The notes under the pieces were generated by a model. It saw only the letters and a program-made list of their open reading frames with translations. It ran no database searches and was not told where the DNA came from. Shown piece by piece: positions 24,710-33,431 of a stretch of 64,000 nt of DNA; position 1 is the first letter of the stretch, and each line of letters opens with the position of its first letter. This stretch comes from Streptomyces sp. NBC_00440. Its GTDB lineage: Bacteria > Actinomycetota > Actinomycetes > Streptomycetales > Streptomycetaceae. A program made the position numbers and the translations under genes. The stretch is from assembly GCF_036014215.1 (NCBI RefSeq), contig NZ_CP107921.1, forward strand, positions 4,657,501-4,721,500, in the 5' to 3' direction.

Positions 24710-25321
24710 TCAGCCGGCCTGCGGGGCGAACGCCGCGAGCTGGGGGTCGATCGGGGCGCCCGTCAGCCGGTTGGCGAAGGTCGAGAGGGTGTACGTACCG
24801 ATGCCGAGGACCACCTCCAGGGCGTTCTGGACGGTGTAGCCCTGGGCCAGGAACGCCTGGCGGACGGGGTCTCCCACGGCCCCGGCGGTGGCCAGGACCT
24901 CCAGGGTGAAGGTGCGCAGCGCCTCCAACTTCCCGTCCGTGAGCGGCTTCTGGGTGCGCAGGGACTCGATGAGGCCGGCGTCCGCGCCCATCGCGGTGAG
25001 CTTCGCGGTGTGCATGGCCACGCAGACGTGGCACTCGTTGAGGGTGGCGATCGTGAGGATGAGGACCTCGCGGTCCAGCTGGGAGAGGGTGGTCGACTCG
25101 AAGATCCCGCTGAGCTTCAGGAAGCCGTCGAGGGTCTGGGGGGAGGTGGCCATCCGGGCGACGGGGGACGGCAGGTAGCCCAGCCGGTCGGTGGTGGCCT
25201 GCATGGCGCGGCGGGCCGCGGCGGGGGCGGACTCGACCGTGTGGTCGGGGAAGACGGTGCGGTCGGAGGAGGCGGTGGGGCTGGAGGGGGCGGTGTGGTC
25301 GGGCGTGACGGTGGTGGTCAT
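24710..25321 (-). CDS. Carboxymuconolactone decarboxylase / AhpD-like family protein
   Basis: The product is 203 residues with the peroxidase-like motif ECHVCVAMHTAKL near residue 115 (Glu, Cys-x2-Cys, His), so an AhpD-type thiol peroxidase or disulfide reductase activity is likely. Other family segments are LGYLPSPVARMATSPQ and REVLILTIATLNECH. The N-terminal 35 residues are Ser/Thr/Pro-rich. The ATG at 25321 was chosen; longer frames upstream overlap the regulator. It is divergent from a MarR-type regulator, suggesting oxidative or electrophile stress control. Confidence 0.88.
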   Translation of the reverse strand: MTTTVTPDHTAPSSPTASSDRTVFPDHTVESAPAAARRAMQATTDRLGYLPSPVARMATSPQTLDGFLKLSGIFESTTLSQLDREVLILTIATLNECHVCVAMHTAKLTAMGADAGLIESLRTQKPLTDGKLEALRTFTLEVLATAGAVGDPVRQAFLAQGYTVQNALEVVLGIGTYTLSTFANRLTGAPIDPQLAAFAPQAG

Positions 25322-25348
25322 GGCTGGGCCTTCGCTCTCGCAGTAAAC

Positions 25349-25388
25349 TCGACAACGTGATTGACGAAAAGGTAAACCAGGTTGTCGA
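25349..25388. promoter_or_regulatory. Candidate operator between the AhpD-like and MarR genes
   Basis: TCGACAAC (25349-25356) and GTTGTCGA (25381-25388) are an inverted pair 24 bp apart. GTAAAC occurs twice, at 25343 and 25372. The pair covers the 90-bp divergent promoter region and reaches close to the regulator start, so it is a likely site for the MarR protein encoded next door. Confidence 0.55.
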
Positions 25389-25411
25389 AATGCGCAACGG
25401 CGGGCCGACCC

Positions 25412-25975
25412 ATGGCTGAGCCCGGGGCTGAGTACCGGGCCGAGGGTGCGGCTGGGCGCGGCGCCGGGCGCGGGTCTGCTGACGACGCGGCGGTGAGTGC
25501 GGAGGCCGGGCGCGGATACGAGCTGCCGATGCTGCTCTTCGCCGGGTTCCGCTCGGCCATCGACCAGTTGCACGCACGCCTCGCCGAGGAGGGGCACCCG
25601 GATGTGCGCCCCGCGTACGGCTTCGCGCTCCAGGCGATCGGGGTGCGGGGTGCGACGGCGAGCGAGGTCGGCCGGCGGCTCGGGGTCTCCAAGCAGGCGG
25701 CGGGCAAGACCGTGGAGCGCCTGGAGGAGCTGGGGTACGCCGAGCGGGCCGCCGACCCGGCCGACGGCCGGCGCAAGCTGGTGCTGCTCACCCCGCGCGG
25801 GATGGAGGTGCTGGTGCGGTCGGGCCAGATCTTCGACGAGCTGTACGCGCAGTGGGCGCGGGTCCTGGGCACGGAACGGCTGGCCGGTCTTGAGTCCGAC
25901 CTGCGGGCCCTGGTGCCGGGGGCGGTTCCGGGCGGCGGCTTCCGGGTGGATGTGGCGGGGTGGTTCGGCGGGTGA
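25412..25975 (+). CDS. MarR family transcriptional regulator
   Basis: The product is 187 residues from the ATG at 25412; a TTG at 25382 would add ten residues but overlaps the inverted repeat. Residues 25-130 hold the winged helix (FALQAIGVRGATASEVGRRLG, VSKQAAGKTVERLEELGY, DGRRKLVLLTPRG). The N-terminus is low in complexity. It is divergent from the AhpD-like gene and is expected to repress it. Confidence 0.88.
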   Translation: MAEPGAEYRAEGAAGRGAGRGSADDAAVSAEAGRGYELPMLLFAGFRSAIDQLHARLAEEGHPDVRPAYGFALQAIGVRGATASEVGRRLGVSKQAAGKTVERLEELGYAERAADPADGRRKLVLLTPRGMEVLVRSGQIFDELYAQWARVLGTERLAGLESDLRALVPGAVPGGGFRVDVAGWFGG

Positions 25976-26277
25976 GTCCTGCCCTGGCTGCGTAGCCGAT
26001 GGCTCGAATCAGGGCCATCGGGCGGTTCGTTGGCCAGGCAGTGCTGCGCGTTTTATGAGGGTTTGCCGCCCGTCGTGTCGCTCTCGGCGCACGGCGGGCG
26101 GCTCTGTTCTGTGCGGGCTGTCGTTCCTTCGGGATCCCTCCCGGTATGCCAAGTGCGCTCCCGGGTGGGTAAATGGCCGTGATGAAGATGCGGTGTCTTG
26201 CCCGCTTTTCACCTCTCAAGTGCCCCGTAAAACAGGTGAATACGGCTCCTCGGGCCCGTCCTGGGATTGCACTATTT

Positions 26278-26285
26278 GGTATACC
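26278..26285. promoter_or_regulatory. GGTATACC operator-like site before the ABC importer
   Basis: The perfect palindrome GGTATACC, in the context TTTGGTATACCGTT, lies 72-79 bp before the importer start. The same core occurs at 34439-34446, and GGCATACC at 34345-34352, both before a GntR/FCD regulator. This fits FCD-family operators. The rest of the 381-bp gap 25976-26356 holds no gene. Confidence 0.68.
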
Positions 26286-26356
26286 GTTGCGCCTCAACGC
26301 GTGCCCCTACCGGTCCGCGCTCTAGCTCTGTGCTGTCCTGAAGGAGTCTTGGTCCC

Positions 26357-27967
26357 GTGCGTCGAATACCGGCCACTCTCGCGGTGGCCGCATTGCTGGC
26401 GGCCACCACCGCATGCAGCACTCTCTCGCCACCCGGCGAAGCAACGGCCGCGAAAGCGCGGCTCACCGACCTGCGCCCCGTCCGCGACGGCGGCACGGTC
26501 ACGATCGGGCTCAAGTCCGATCCCGACATGCTGGACCCGAGCCTGACGTCGACGCTGGTCGCCCGCACCGTCTTCACGTCCATGTGCGAACAGCTCTACG
26601 ACGTCGACCAGCACAACCACTTCGTGCCGCAGCTCGCCGCCTCGCTGCCGAAGATCACGAACGGCGGCCGGACCTTCACCTTCACCGTGCGCAAGGACGC
26701 CAGGTTCAGCGACGGCGCACGGCTGGACGCGGCAGCCGTCAAGACGTCACTCGACCGCCATCTGCACCTGCGCGGATCCGGGCGCGCCTCGGAGATCGAC
26801 TCGGTCGACAAGGTCGCGGCGATCGGCCCGTACACCGTTCAGCTCTCCCTCAAGCACCCCGATGTCCCGCTGCTCGGGCGGCTGGCCAACACGGCCGGGC
26901 TGATCATGTCCCCCAAGGCGCTCCGTCAGTACGGCAGCAAGTTCGCGACCCATCCGTCCTGCGTGGGCCCGTTCAAGTACGTCAAGCGGGTCGTCGGCGA
27001 CCGGATCGAGCTGGCCAAGGACCCGCTGTACTACGACGCGGACAAGGTGCATCTCGACCGGGTGATCTACAAGACCATCACCGACGGCAACATCCGGATG
27101 GCCAACATCCGGTCAGGGGACGTGCAGATCGGTGACCAGATGGGCCCGGTCGAGGTGCGCAACTCCATGGGGGAGAAGGGGATCCAGCTCCTCAACACCC
27201 CGTCGCTCGGCTATATGGGCGTCACGCTGAACGTCGGCAACGTACACGGCATCGACCAGAAGCCGGGCACCGTCGACACCCCCTTCGGCCGCGATGTGCG
27301 CGTCCGGCAGGCGTTCGAACTCTCGCTGGACCGCGAGCTGATCAACAAGCTGGTCTTCCAGGGCATGTACGAACCCGCCTGCGGCCCGGTGCCTCCCGGG
27401 ATTCCGCTGAGCAGCCCCGTCAGCTGCCCCGGGCGAGACGTGGCGAAGGCGAAGAAGCTGCTGGAGCAGGCCGGGGTGAAGACGCCCGTGCCGCTGGAGC
27501 TGATGATCAACACAACGCCGGAGGACAGCCGTCTCGGGCAGGTCATCCAGGCGATGGCCGCCGACGCCGGATTCGATGTCCGGCTGCGGCCCACCGAGTT
27601 CGCCACCGGTCTGACCCGCACCCTCGCCGGCGACTTCCAGGCCAGGACCGGCGGGTGGGGCGGCCAGCCCGACCCGGCGGGCAACATCGACAGCCTGGTC
27701 GGCACAGCGGGCAGCAACAACCAGGGCAAGCTCTCCGACCCGGAGATCGACCGGCTGATCGTGGCGGGCCGGAGCACATCCGATGTCGCGAAGCGCCGTG
27801 CGGTCTACCGCGACCTCACCGCCGCGATCAACAAACAGCACGCGGTCATCTACCTCTACCGCCCGATCAACTACGTGTCCGCATCGGACGACGTGAGCGG
27901 CATCAAGCTCTCCGGCGACGGCCTGATCCGGGTCAAGGAAGCCGGTTACGTGAAGGGGAGCCGGTGA
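26357..27967 (+). CDS. ABC transporter substrate-binding lipoprotein, dipeptide/oligopeptide family (SBP family 5)
   Basis: The product is 536 residues. AALLAATTACSTL is a lipoprotein signal (Cys at 20). The DppA/OppA-type core begins with VRDGGTVTIGLKSDPDMLDPSL and has LNVGNVHGIDQ and VRQAFELSLDRELINKLVF near 300-330. GTG start with AAGGAG 10 nt upstream. It binds peptides or another polar compound outside the membrane. Its stop overlaps the next permease start by 1 nt. The neighbouring amidohydrolase suggests the substrate is a ring or amide compound. Confidence 0.92.
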   Translation: MRRIPATLAVAALLAATTACSTLSPPGEATAAKARLTDLRPVRDGGTVTIGLKSDPDMLDPSLTSTLVARTVFTSMCEQLYDVDQHNHFVPQLAASLPKITNGGRTFTFTVRKDARFSDGARLDAAAVKTSLDRHLHLRGSGRASEIDSVDKVAAIGPYTVQLSLKHPDVPLLGRLANTAGLIMSPKALRQYGSKFATHPSCVGPFKYVKRVVGDRIELAKDPLYYDADKVHLDRVIYKTITDGNIRMANIRSGDVQIGDQMGPVEVRNSMGEKGIQLLNTPSLGYMGVTLNVGNVHGIDQKPGTVDTPFGRDVRVRQAFELSLDRELINKLVFQGMYEPACGPVPPGIPLSSPVSCPGRDVAKAKKLLEQAGVKTPVPLELMINTTPEDSRLGQVIQAMAADAGFDVRLRPTEFATGLTRTLAGDFQARTGGWGGQPDPAGNIDSLVGTAGSNNQGKLSDPEIDRLIVAGRSTSDVAKRRAVYRDLTAAINKQHAVIYLYRPINYVSASDDVSGIKLSGDGLIRVKEAGYVKGSR

Positions 27968-28938
27968 TGAAACTCCGCAGACTGCTCACGTCCTATGTGA
28001 GCCGACGGATCGGCATGTCGCTCGTGACGATGGTGCTGGTCAGCATCACCGTGTTCCTCGGGGTCAGGGCGATGCCCGGCGACACCGCGCAGGCGCTGGC
28101 CGGTGAGCAGACATCCCCGGCGGTGCTGGCCGCGATCCGCTCCGAGTACGGACTGAACGACAACATCGCCGTCCAGTACTGGCGTTACGTCAGCAACGCC
28201 GCCACCGGGGACTTCGGCACATCGGCCAGAACCGGGCTGCCCGTGCTCGACTCCATCACCCAGGCCCTCCCCATCACCCTCGAACTGGCCGCGCTGGCCC
28301 TGCTGATGGCGATCGTCGTCGGTGTCGGGGCGGGGGTGCTGGCGGCCGTACGGCGCGGGAAGCCGGAGGAGTGGATCGCCAACGGCATCGCGCTGCTCGG
28401 GATGTCGGTCCCCGCCTTCTGGCTCGGCATCGTGCTGGTGCTGGCCTTCGCCATCGCGATGCCGGTGTTCGCCGCCTCGGGTTTCGTCCCCTTCGGCACC
28501 GACCCGGTGGAGAACCTGCGGCGCATGGTGCTGCCCGCCATCGTGCTCGGCTCCGGTCTCGCCGCCGTGGTGATGCGCCAGACCAGGGCCGCGATGATCG
28601 ACGCGATGCAGTCGGACTACGTCCGCACCGCGCGCGCCAAGGGGCTCGCCCCGCGCACCGTGATCGGCCGCCACGCGCTGCGCAACTCGCTGGTCACCGT
28701 GGTCACCGTACTGGGCCTGCAACTCGGCCTGCTGATCTCCGGAGCCGTCGTCACCGAACAGGTCTTCGTGCTGCCCGGATTCGGCAAGCTCACCATCGAC
28801 GCGGTCTTCACCCGCGACTACGCGATGGTCCAGGGCGTGGTGCTGTTCACCTCGGCCGCCTACATCCTGATCAATCTGCTGGTCGACTTCCTCTACTCCG
28901 TCGTCGACCCGCGTATCCGGCTCGGAGGTTCCCAATGA
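27967..28938 (+). CDS. ABC transporter permease, DppB/OppB type
   Basis: The product is 323 residues with six or so membrane segments. The first helix is MSLVTMVLVSITVFLGVRAMPGD, followed by the outside loop with SEYGLNDNIAVQYWRYV. The ABC permease EAA-like loop is DYVRTARAKGLAPRTVIGRHALRNSLV near residue 220. It pairs with the next permease. It begins in the TGATG overlap with the binding protein and ends in a 4-nt overlap with dppC-like. Confidence 0.93.
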   Translation: MKLRRLLTSYVSRRIGMSLVTMVLVSITVFLGVRAMPGDTAQALAGEQTSPAVLAAIRSEYGLNDNIAVQYWRYVSNAATGDFGTSARTGLPVLDSITQALPITLELAALALLMAIVVGVGAGVLAAVRRGKPEEWIANGIALLGMSVPAFWLGIVLVLAFAIAMPVFAASGFVPFGTDPVENLRRMVLPAIVLGSGLAAVVMRQTRAAMIDAMQSDYVRTARAKGLAPRTVIGRHALRNSLVTVVTVLGLQLGLLISGAVVTEQVFVLPGFGKLTIDAVFTRDYAMVQGVVLFTSAAYILINLLVDFLYSVVDPRIRLGGSQ

Positions 28939-29846
28939 CCGTCGCCCCCTCACCGGCGCCGGCCGTCCCCACCGCCCGCGTCAGGGCCGGGACCCCCGTC
29001 CGCCAGGGCCGGTTCGCCGTCGCGCTGCGCCGGCTGCGGCGCAACCGGCTGGCGCTCGTCGGCGCCGTACTGACCGCCGTCTTCGTGCTGGTGGCCGTGG
29101 CGGCGCCGCTGCTCGCCCCGTACGACCCGGCGCGCCCGGACTTCGACGCCGCGCTCACCGCGCCCGGCTGGTCCCACTGGCTCGGCACGGACGATCTGGG
29201 CCGGGACCAGCTGTCCCGGGTGCTGGTCGGGGTCACCGCCTCCATGCAGGTCGGCGTGGTGGCCGTGCTGCTGGCCTTCGTGGTCGCCGTACCGCTGGGG
29301 CTGCTCGCCGGGTACTACGGCCGGTTCGCGGACACGGTGGTGTCGCGGCTGACCGACACCATGCTGGCGTTCCCCTTCCTGGTGCTCGCCGTGGGGCTGG
29401 CCGCGGTGCTCGGCCCGTCGCTGCAGAACGCCACGATCGCCATCGGCATCTCGCAGATCCCGGGGATCGTGCGGATCACCCGCGCCGAGACCCTGCGGCT
29501 CAAACACCTCGACTACGTGGGCGCGGCCGTCGCGAACGGCGCGGGCGACGGTGTGATCCTCTTCCGGCACATCCTGCCGAACGCCACATCCACCCTGATC
29601 GTGCAGGCCACCGTCGGCATCCCGGCCGCCATCATCGGCGAGGCGGTGCTCAGCTTCCTCGGCCTCGGAGTGCAGCCGCCCTCACCCTCGCTCGGTGTGA
29701 TGCTCTCCAGCGCCCAGCCCTTCATCGCGGACGCCCCCTGGATGGCGGTCTTCCCCGGCCTGGTCATCGTGCTCGCCACGCTGGCGTTCAACCTGCTCGG
29801 CGACGGCGTACGCGACATCCTCGACCCCCGCGGAGGTACCCGGTGA
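28935..29846 (+). CDS. ABC transporter permease, DppC/OppC type
   Basis: The product is 303 residues. After a proline-rich N-terminus of about 30 residues come the first helix (LALVGAVLTAVFVLVAVAAPLLAPYDP), the HWLGTDDLGRDQLSRVL signature of this subfamily and the coupling loop RAETLRLKHLDYVGAAVANGAG near 190. It overlaps both flanking genes by 4 nt, supporting one operon. Confidence 0.93.
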   Translation: MTVAPSPAPAVPTARVRAGTPVRQGRFAVALRRLRRNRLALVGAVLTAVFVLVAVAAPLLAPYDPARPDFDAALTAPGWSHWLGTDDLGRDQLSRVLVGVTASMQVGVVAVLLAFVVAVPLGLLAGYYGRFADTVVSRLTDTMLAFPFLVLAVGLAAVLGPSLQNATIAIGISQIPGIVRITRAETLRLKHLDYVGAAVANGAGDGVILFRHILPNATSTLIVQATVGIPAAIIGEAVLSFLGLGVQPPSPSLGVMLSSAQPFIADAPWMAVFPGLVIVLATLAFNLLGDGVRDILDPRGGTR

Positions 29847-31003
29847 CCCGAGTCGGCACACCCACGGCGGGCACGGCGGCCACGGCGGCCGGTGGCGCTC
29901 CGCGCGCCGCCCACGCCGAGCCCGTCCTGCGCGTCCGTGACCTGACGGTCTCCTTCCACGGCGCGGAACGCACCGTGCACGCAGTGGACGGTGTCTCCTA
30001 CGACCTGGCGCCGGGCGAAATGCTCGCCGTGGTCGGGGAGTCCGGCTGCGGCAAGTCCGTCACCTCCATGGCGGTGATGGGACTGCTGCCGCCCACCGCA
30101 CGGGTCGGCGGATCGATCACTCTGGACGGCCGGGAACTGGTGGGCGCCCCCGAGAAACAGCTCAGGTCGCTGCGCGGCCGACGGCTTTCGATGATCTTCC
30201 AGGAGCCGATGACCTCACTCAATCCGGTCCTCACCATCGGCCGGCAGATCACCGAAGTACTCGTCCGGCACCAGGGGCTGAGGCGCCGCGAGGCCACCGA
30301 GCGCGCCGTCGAACTGCTCGGACTCGTCGGCATCCCGGCCCCGCGGACCCGGGTGGACGAGTATCCGCACCAGCTGTCCGGCGGGATGCGGCAGCGGGTG
30401 ATGATCGCGATCGCCGTGGCCTGCGATCCGGCGGTGCTGATCGCGGACGAGCCGACGACCGCCCTCGATGTCACCGTGCAGGCGGGCATCCTCGATGTGC
30501 TGCGCTCCCTGCGTGAACGCCTCGGCACCGCCATCGTGCTGATCACGCACGACCTCGGTGTCGTCGCCGACGCCGCCGACCGGGTCCTGGTGATGTACGC
30601 GGGACGCCCCGCCGAACAGGCGTCGGTGGACGAACTGTTCGCCGCGCCGAGGCATCCGTACACCCGGGGTCTGCTCGGCGCCGTCCTGCGGCCGGGCAGC
30701 CGGACGGCCGACGGGCGGGCCAGGCTCAACGAGATCCCCGGACTCGTGCCTGACCTGCGCGAGCAGCCCGACGGGTGCAGCTTCGCGCCGCGCTGTGCGG
30801 CGGCCGACGCGGACTGCCTGGCGAGCCGTCCGGTGCTGCGGACCGCGTCCGGGACGCATGAGATCGCCTGCTACCACCCGGCACCTGAAGCGCCCGCGGC
30901 GACCGAAGCACCAGAAGCGCCCGCGGCGGCCGAAGCACCCCTGGCGGCCGAAGCACCAGAACCACCTGTAGTAACAGAAGCAACAGAAGGGACCGTCCGA
31001 TGA
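29843..31003 (+). CDS. ABC transporter ATP-binding protein, DppD/OppD type
   Basis: The product is 386 residues. Walker A is GESGCGKSVTSM near residue 63, signature LSGGMRQRVMIAIA near 180, and Walker B ADEPTTALDVTVQ near 200. The C-terminal oligopeptide domain has CSFAPRCAAADADCL with cysteines typical of the family. The last 35 residues are an Ala/Pro/Glu repeat coded with AT-richer codons (gta, aca, gaa, cct) than the surroundings. GTG start overlaps the permease; the stop overlaps the next gene by 4 nt. Confidence 0.93.
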   Translation: MTRVGTPTAGTAATAAGGAPRAAHAEPVLRVRDLTVSFHGAERTVHAVDGVSYDLAPGEMLAVVGESGCGKSVTSMAVMGLLPPTARVGGSITLDGRELVGAPEKQLRSLRGRRLSMIFQEPMTSLNPVLTIGRQITEVLVRHQGLRRREATERAVELLGLVGIPAPRTRVDEYPHQLSGGMRQRVMIAIAVACDPAVLIADEPTTALDVTVQAGILDVLRSLRERLGTAIVLITHDLGVVADAADRVLVMYAGRPAEQASVDELFAAPRHPYTRGLLGAVLRPGSRTADGRARLNEIPGLVPDLREQPDGCSFAPRCAAADADCLASRPVLRTASGTHEIACYHPAPEAPAATEAPEAPAAAEAPLAAEAPEPPVVTEATEGTVR

Positions 31004-32025
31004 CGGCGCTCGAAGTACGCGACCTGAAGCGGCACTTCACCGCCGCCGGCGGCACCGTGCGCGCGGTGGACGGTGTGTCGCTCACCATCAGGAGCGGTGA
31101 AGTCCTCGGCCTGGTGGGCGAGTCGGGCAGCGGGAAATCCACCGTGGGGCGCTGTGTGGTCCGGCTCGACCGGCCGACCGGCGGCAGCGTGCTGGTCAAC
31201 GGTACGGATGTGACCACCCTCTCCCCGCGTGTGCTGCGGCCACTCCGCAAGGACTTCCACCTGGTCTTCCAGGATCCGTCGTCCTCCCTCAATCCCCGGA
31301 TGACCATCCGTCAGATCATCGCCGAACCGCTGCGGCTGCACAGGATGGCGAACCGGAAGGAAGCCTCGGAACGGGTGGACGAGCTCCTCGCCCAGGTGGG
31401 GCTGCGGCCCGAACTGGCCGACCGCAACCCGCACGAGCTCTCCGGCGGCCAGCGCCAGCGGATCTCCATCGCCCGCGCCCTGTCGGTGAATCCGGCGCTT
31501 CTGGTGGCGGACGAGCCGACCTCGGCGCTCGATGTGTCCGTCCAGGCGTCCGTACTGAACCTGCTGGCCGATCTCCAGCGCGAGCGGGGCTTCGGCTGCC
31601 TGTTCATCACCCACGACCTGGCGGCCGTGGAGTATCTGGCGGACCGCATCGCCGTGATGTATCTGGGCCGGATCGTCGAACAGGCCCCGGCCGCCGACCT
31701 GTTCGCCGCACCCAAGCACCCCTACACCCAGGCGCTGCTGTCGGCCGCGCCGGTGCCCGACCCCGGTGAGCAGCGCGGCCGCAGCCGTATCGTGCTCGGC
31801 GGCGACCTGCCCAGTCCGCTGGACCCGCCGTCCGGCTGCCACTTCCACACCCGGTGCCCGCTGGTCACCGACCGGTGCCGTACCGAGGCCCCGGCTCTGC
31901 GCACCCTGCCCTTGGGATCCGGCCCCGGGGCGGCCGAACGGGAGGTGGCGTGCCATCTGGTCGCGGACGACGGCACCGTGCCCGACGCCGCGAAAGCACC
32001 TGCCGCCGCGGGGACTTCCGTGTAG
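31000..32025 (+). CDS. ABC transporter ATP-binding protein, DppF/OppF type
   Basis: The product is 341 residues. Walker A GESGSGKSTVG near residue 45, signature ELSGGQRQRISIARAL near 147 and Walker B ADEPTSALDVSVQ near 170. The C-terminal half has the oligopeptide-family segment GCHFHTRCPLVTDRC. Together with the preceding ATPase, two permeases and binding protein it makes a complete importer. The operon ends at the perfect terminator at 32103. Confidence 0.93.
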   Translation: MTALEVRDLKRHFTAAGGTVRAVDGVSLTIRSGEVLGLVGESGSGKSTVGRCVVRLDRPTGGSVLVNGTDVTTLSPRVLRPLRKDFHLVFQDPSSSLNPRMTIRQIIAEPLRLHRMANRKEASERVDELLAQVGLRPELADRNPHELSGGQRQRISIARALSVNPALLVADEPTSALDVSVQASVLNLLADLQRERGFGCLFITHDLAAVEYLADRIAVMYLGRIVEQAPAADLFAAPKHPYTQALLSAAPVPDPGEQRGRSRIVLGGDLPSPLDPPSGCHFHTRCPLVTDRCRTEAPALRTLPLGSGPGAAEREVACHLVADDGTVPDAAKAPAAAGTSV

Positions 32026-32100
32026 CCGTTCATCCGGAGTAGCCGTACATCCGAGTAGCGGTACATCCGGGCAGCCGTACAGCGGTGCAGCCGGTACGCC
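32023..32100. repeat. Degenerate short direct repeats after the importer operon
   Basis: About five imperfect copies of a 15-17-bp unit related to GTAGCCGTACATCCG follow one another right after the stop codon. They lie between the operon and its terminator and encode nothing. Confidence 0.65.
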
Positions 32101-32102
32101 GG

Positions 32103-32148
32103 TACGGGCAGGGCCCGTCCACCACCTGGTGGACGGGCCCTGCCCGTA
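32103..32148. terminator. Bidirectional terminator, 22-bp perfect stem
   Basis: The arms 32103-32124 (starting TACGGGCAGGG) and 32127-32148 are perfectly complementary, with only CC between them. It lies between the convergent importer operon and amidohydrolase gene and would stop transcription from both sides. Confidence 0.85.
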
Positions 32149-32169
32149 TCCGGTCGCGGGTGCGCCGGG

Positions 32170-33390
32170 TCAGCCCACCAGCTCCAGGCCGTCCGCGACG
32201 ACCCGGCCGTCATGCAGGACCGTACGGTCGGAGCCGCGGTCCATGACGGCGGACGTCACCGTCTCGCCGTCCACGAGGAGCAGATCGGCGCGGTCGCCCA
32301 CGGCGAGGCCGGGGCGGTCGGCGACCGACGTCAGACGGGGCAGGCTCCCGTCGAGGATCGCGGCGCCGCCCAGGCTCGCGACGGCCATGCAGTGCTCGAT
32401 CAGCTCGTCGGCCCGGTAGCGGTTGGTGAAGGCGAGCTGCCAGGTGCGGTCCAGCATGTCCGCGTTGCCGTACGGCGACCAGTAGTCGCGCTGGCCGTCC
32501 TCGCCAAGACCGACCCGGACCCCGGCTGCCGTCAGGTCGGCCAGCGGCAGCGCGTGGTGCTGGGCCGGGGCGATCGTCGCCATCGCGATGTCCAGCTCCG
32601 CGAACTCCTCGATGAGACGCCGGGTCGTCGCCTCGTCGACGCTCCCCAGGTCGTACGCGTGGGACAGGGTCACCTGGCCCGCCATGCCCAGCGCGCGCAC
32701 CCGCTCCAGGATCAGGTCGACGCTGAACACGCCCAGCGGACCCGGCTCGTGGAGGTGCATGTCGATGGGGGCCTGGTGGCGCTCGGCGAGTTCGAAGACG
32801 ATGTCCAGGTGGCGTACCGGGTCGCGGTCCAGCGTGCACGGGTCGATCCCGCCGACCACGGCCGCGCCGGAGGACAGCGCCTGGTCCATCAGCTCCGGTA
32901 CGCCCTTCTCCCGGAGCAGACCGGCCTGCGGGAACGCCATGATCTCGACCTCGCAGCGGTCGGCATGGGCCTCCTTGGCGGCGAGAACGCCCTCGAAGCG
33001 CTCAAGGCCGGAGTCCGCGTCGATCTGCGCGTAGCTGCGGACCCGGGTGGTGCCGCGCTCGATCATGCGGCCGAGGGTGTGGGTGGCGCGCTCGGCCACG
33101 GTCCACTCGTCGTCGCGCCAGTGGGCGCGGTCGTTCATCGTCATGGCCCAGACGCCGGGGGCGCCGGTGTGCGGACGGAACGGCAGTCCGATGCGGGTGG
33201 CGTCCAGATGGCAGTGGACGTCCGAGAAGGACGGCACGGCGAGCCTGCCCCGGCCCGCGACCACCTCGCCCGCCGCGTCGCCCGTGGTGGGGCGGGCCGG
33301 GTCGTGCGGGGTCAGCGCGGTGATCGCGCCGTCCTGGATCTCCAGGTCGCAGGGGGCGCCGCCCCAGGGACGGACGTTCGTGATCAGCAT
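32170..33390 (-). CDS. Amidohydrolase family protein, cytosine deaminase-like (CodA/AtzC-type)
   Basis: The product is 406 residues. Metal-binding motifs are FSDVHCHLDA near residue 60 (HxH), PIDMHLHEPG near 205 and SHAYDLG near 235. The GLGEDGQRDYWSPYGNADML segment near 300 matches the GTDGxRDxWSPYG signature of cytosine deaminase/AtzC relatives. It therefore probably hydrolyses an amino or amide group on a ring compound; the substrate is unknown. ATG with AAGGAGAG upstream. It is adjacent to the importer and to the GntR regulator, suggesting uptake and breakdown of one compound. Confidence 0.88.
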   Translation of the reverse strand: MLITNVRPWGGAPCDLEIQDGAITALTPHDPARPTTGDAAGEVVAGRGRLAVPSFSDVHCHLDATRIGLPFRPHTGAPGVWAMTMNDRAHWRDDEWTVAERATHTLGRMIERGTTRVRSYAQIDADSGLERFEGVLAAKEAHADRCEVEIMAFPQAGLLREKGVPELMDQALSSGAAVVGGIDPCTLDRDPVRHLDIVFELAERHQAPIDMHLHEPGPLGVFSVDLILERVRALGMAGQVTLSHAYDLGSVDEATTRRLIEEFAELDIAMATIAPAQHHALPLADLTAAGVRVGLGEDGQRDYWSPYGNADMLDRTWQLAFTNRYRADELIEHCMAVASLGGAAILDGSLPRLTSVADRPGLAVGDRADLLLVDGETVTSAVMDRGSDRTVLHDGRVVADGLELVG

Positions 33391-33431
33391 CCGGTGTCTC
33401 TCCTTGTTCGGTACCGGGTGCTGCCGGCCGG

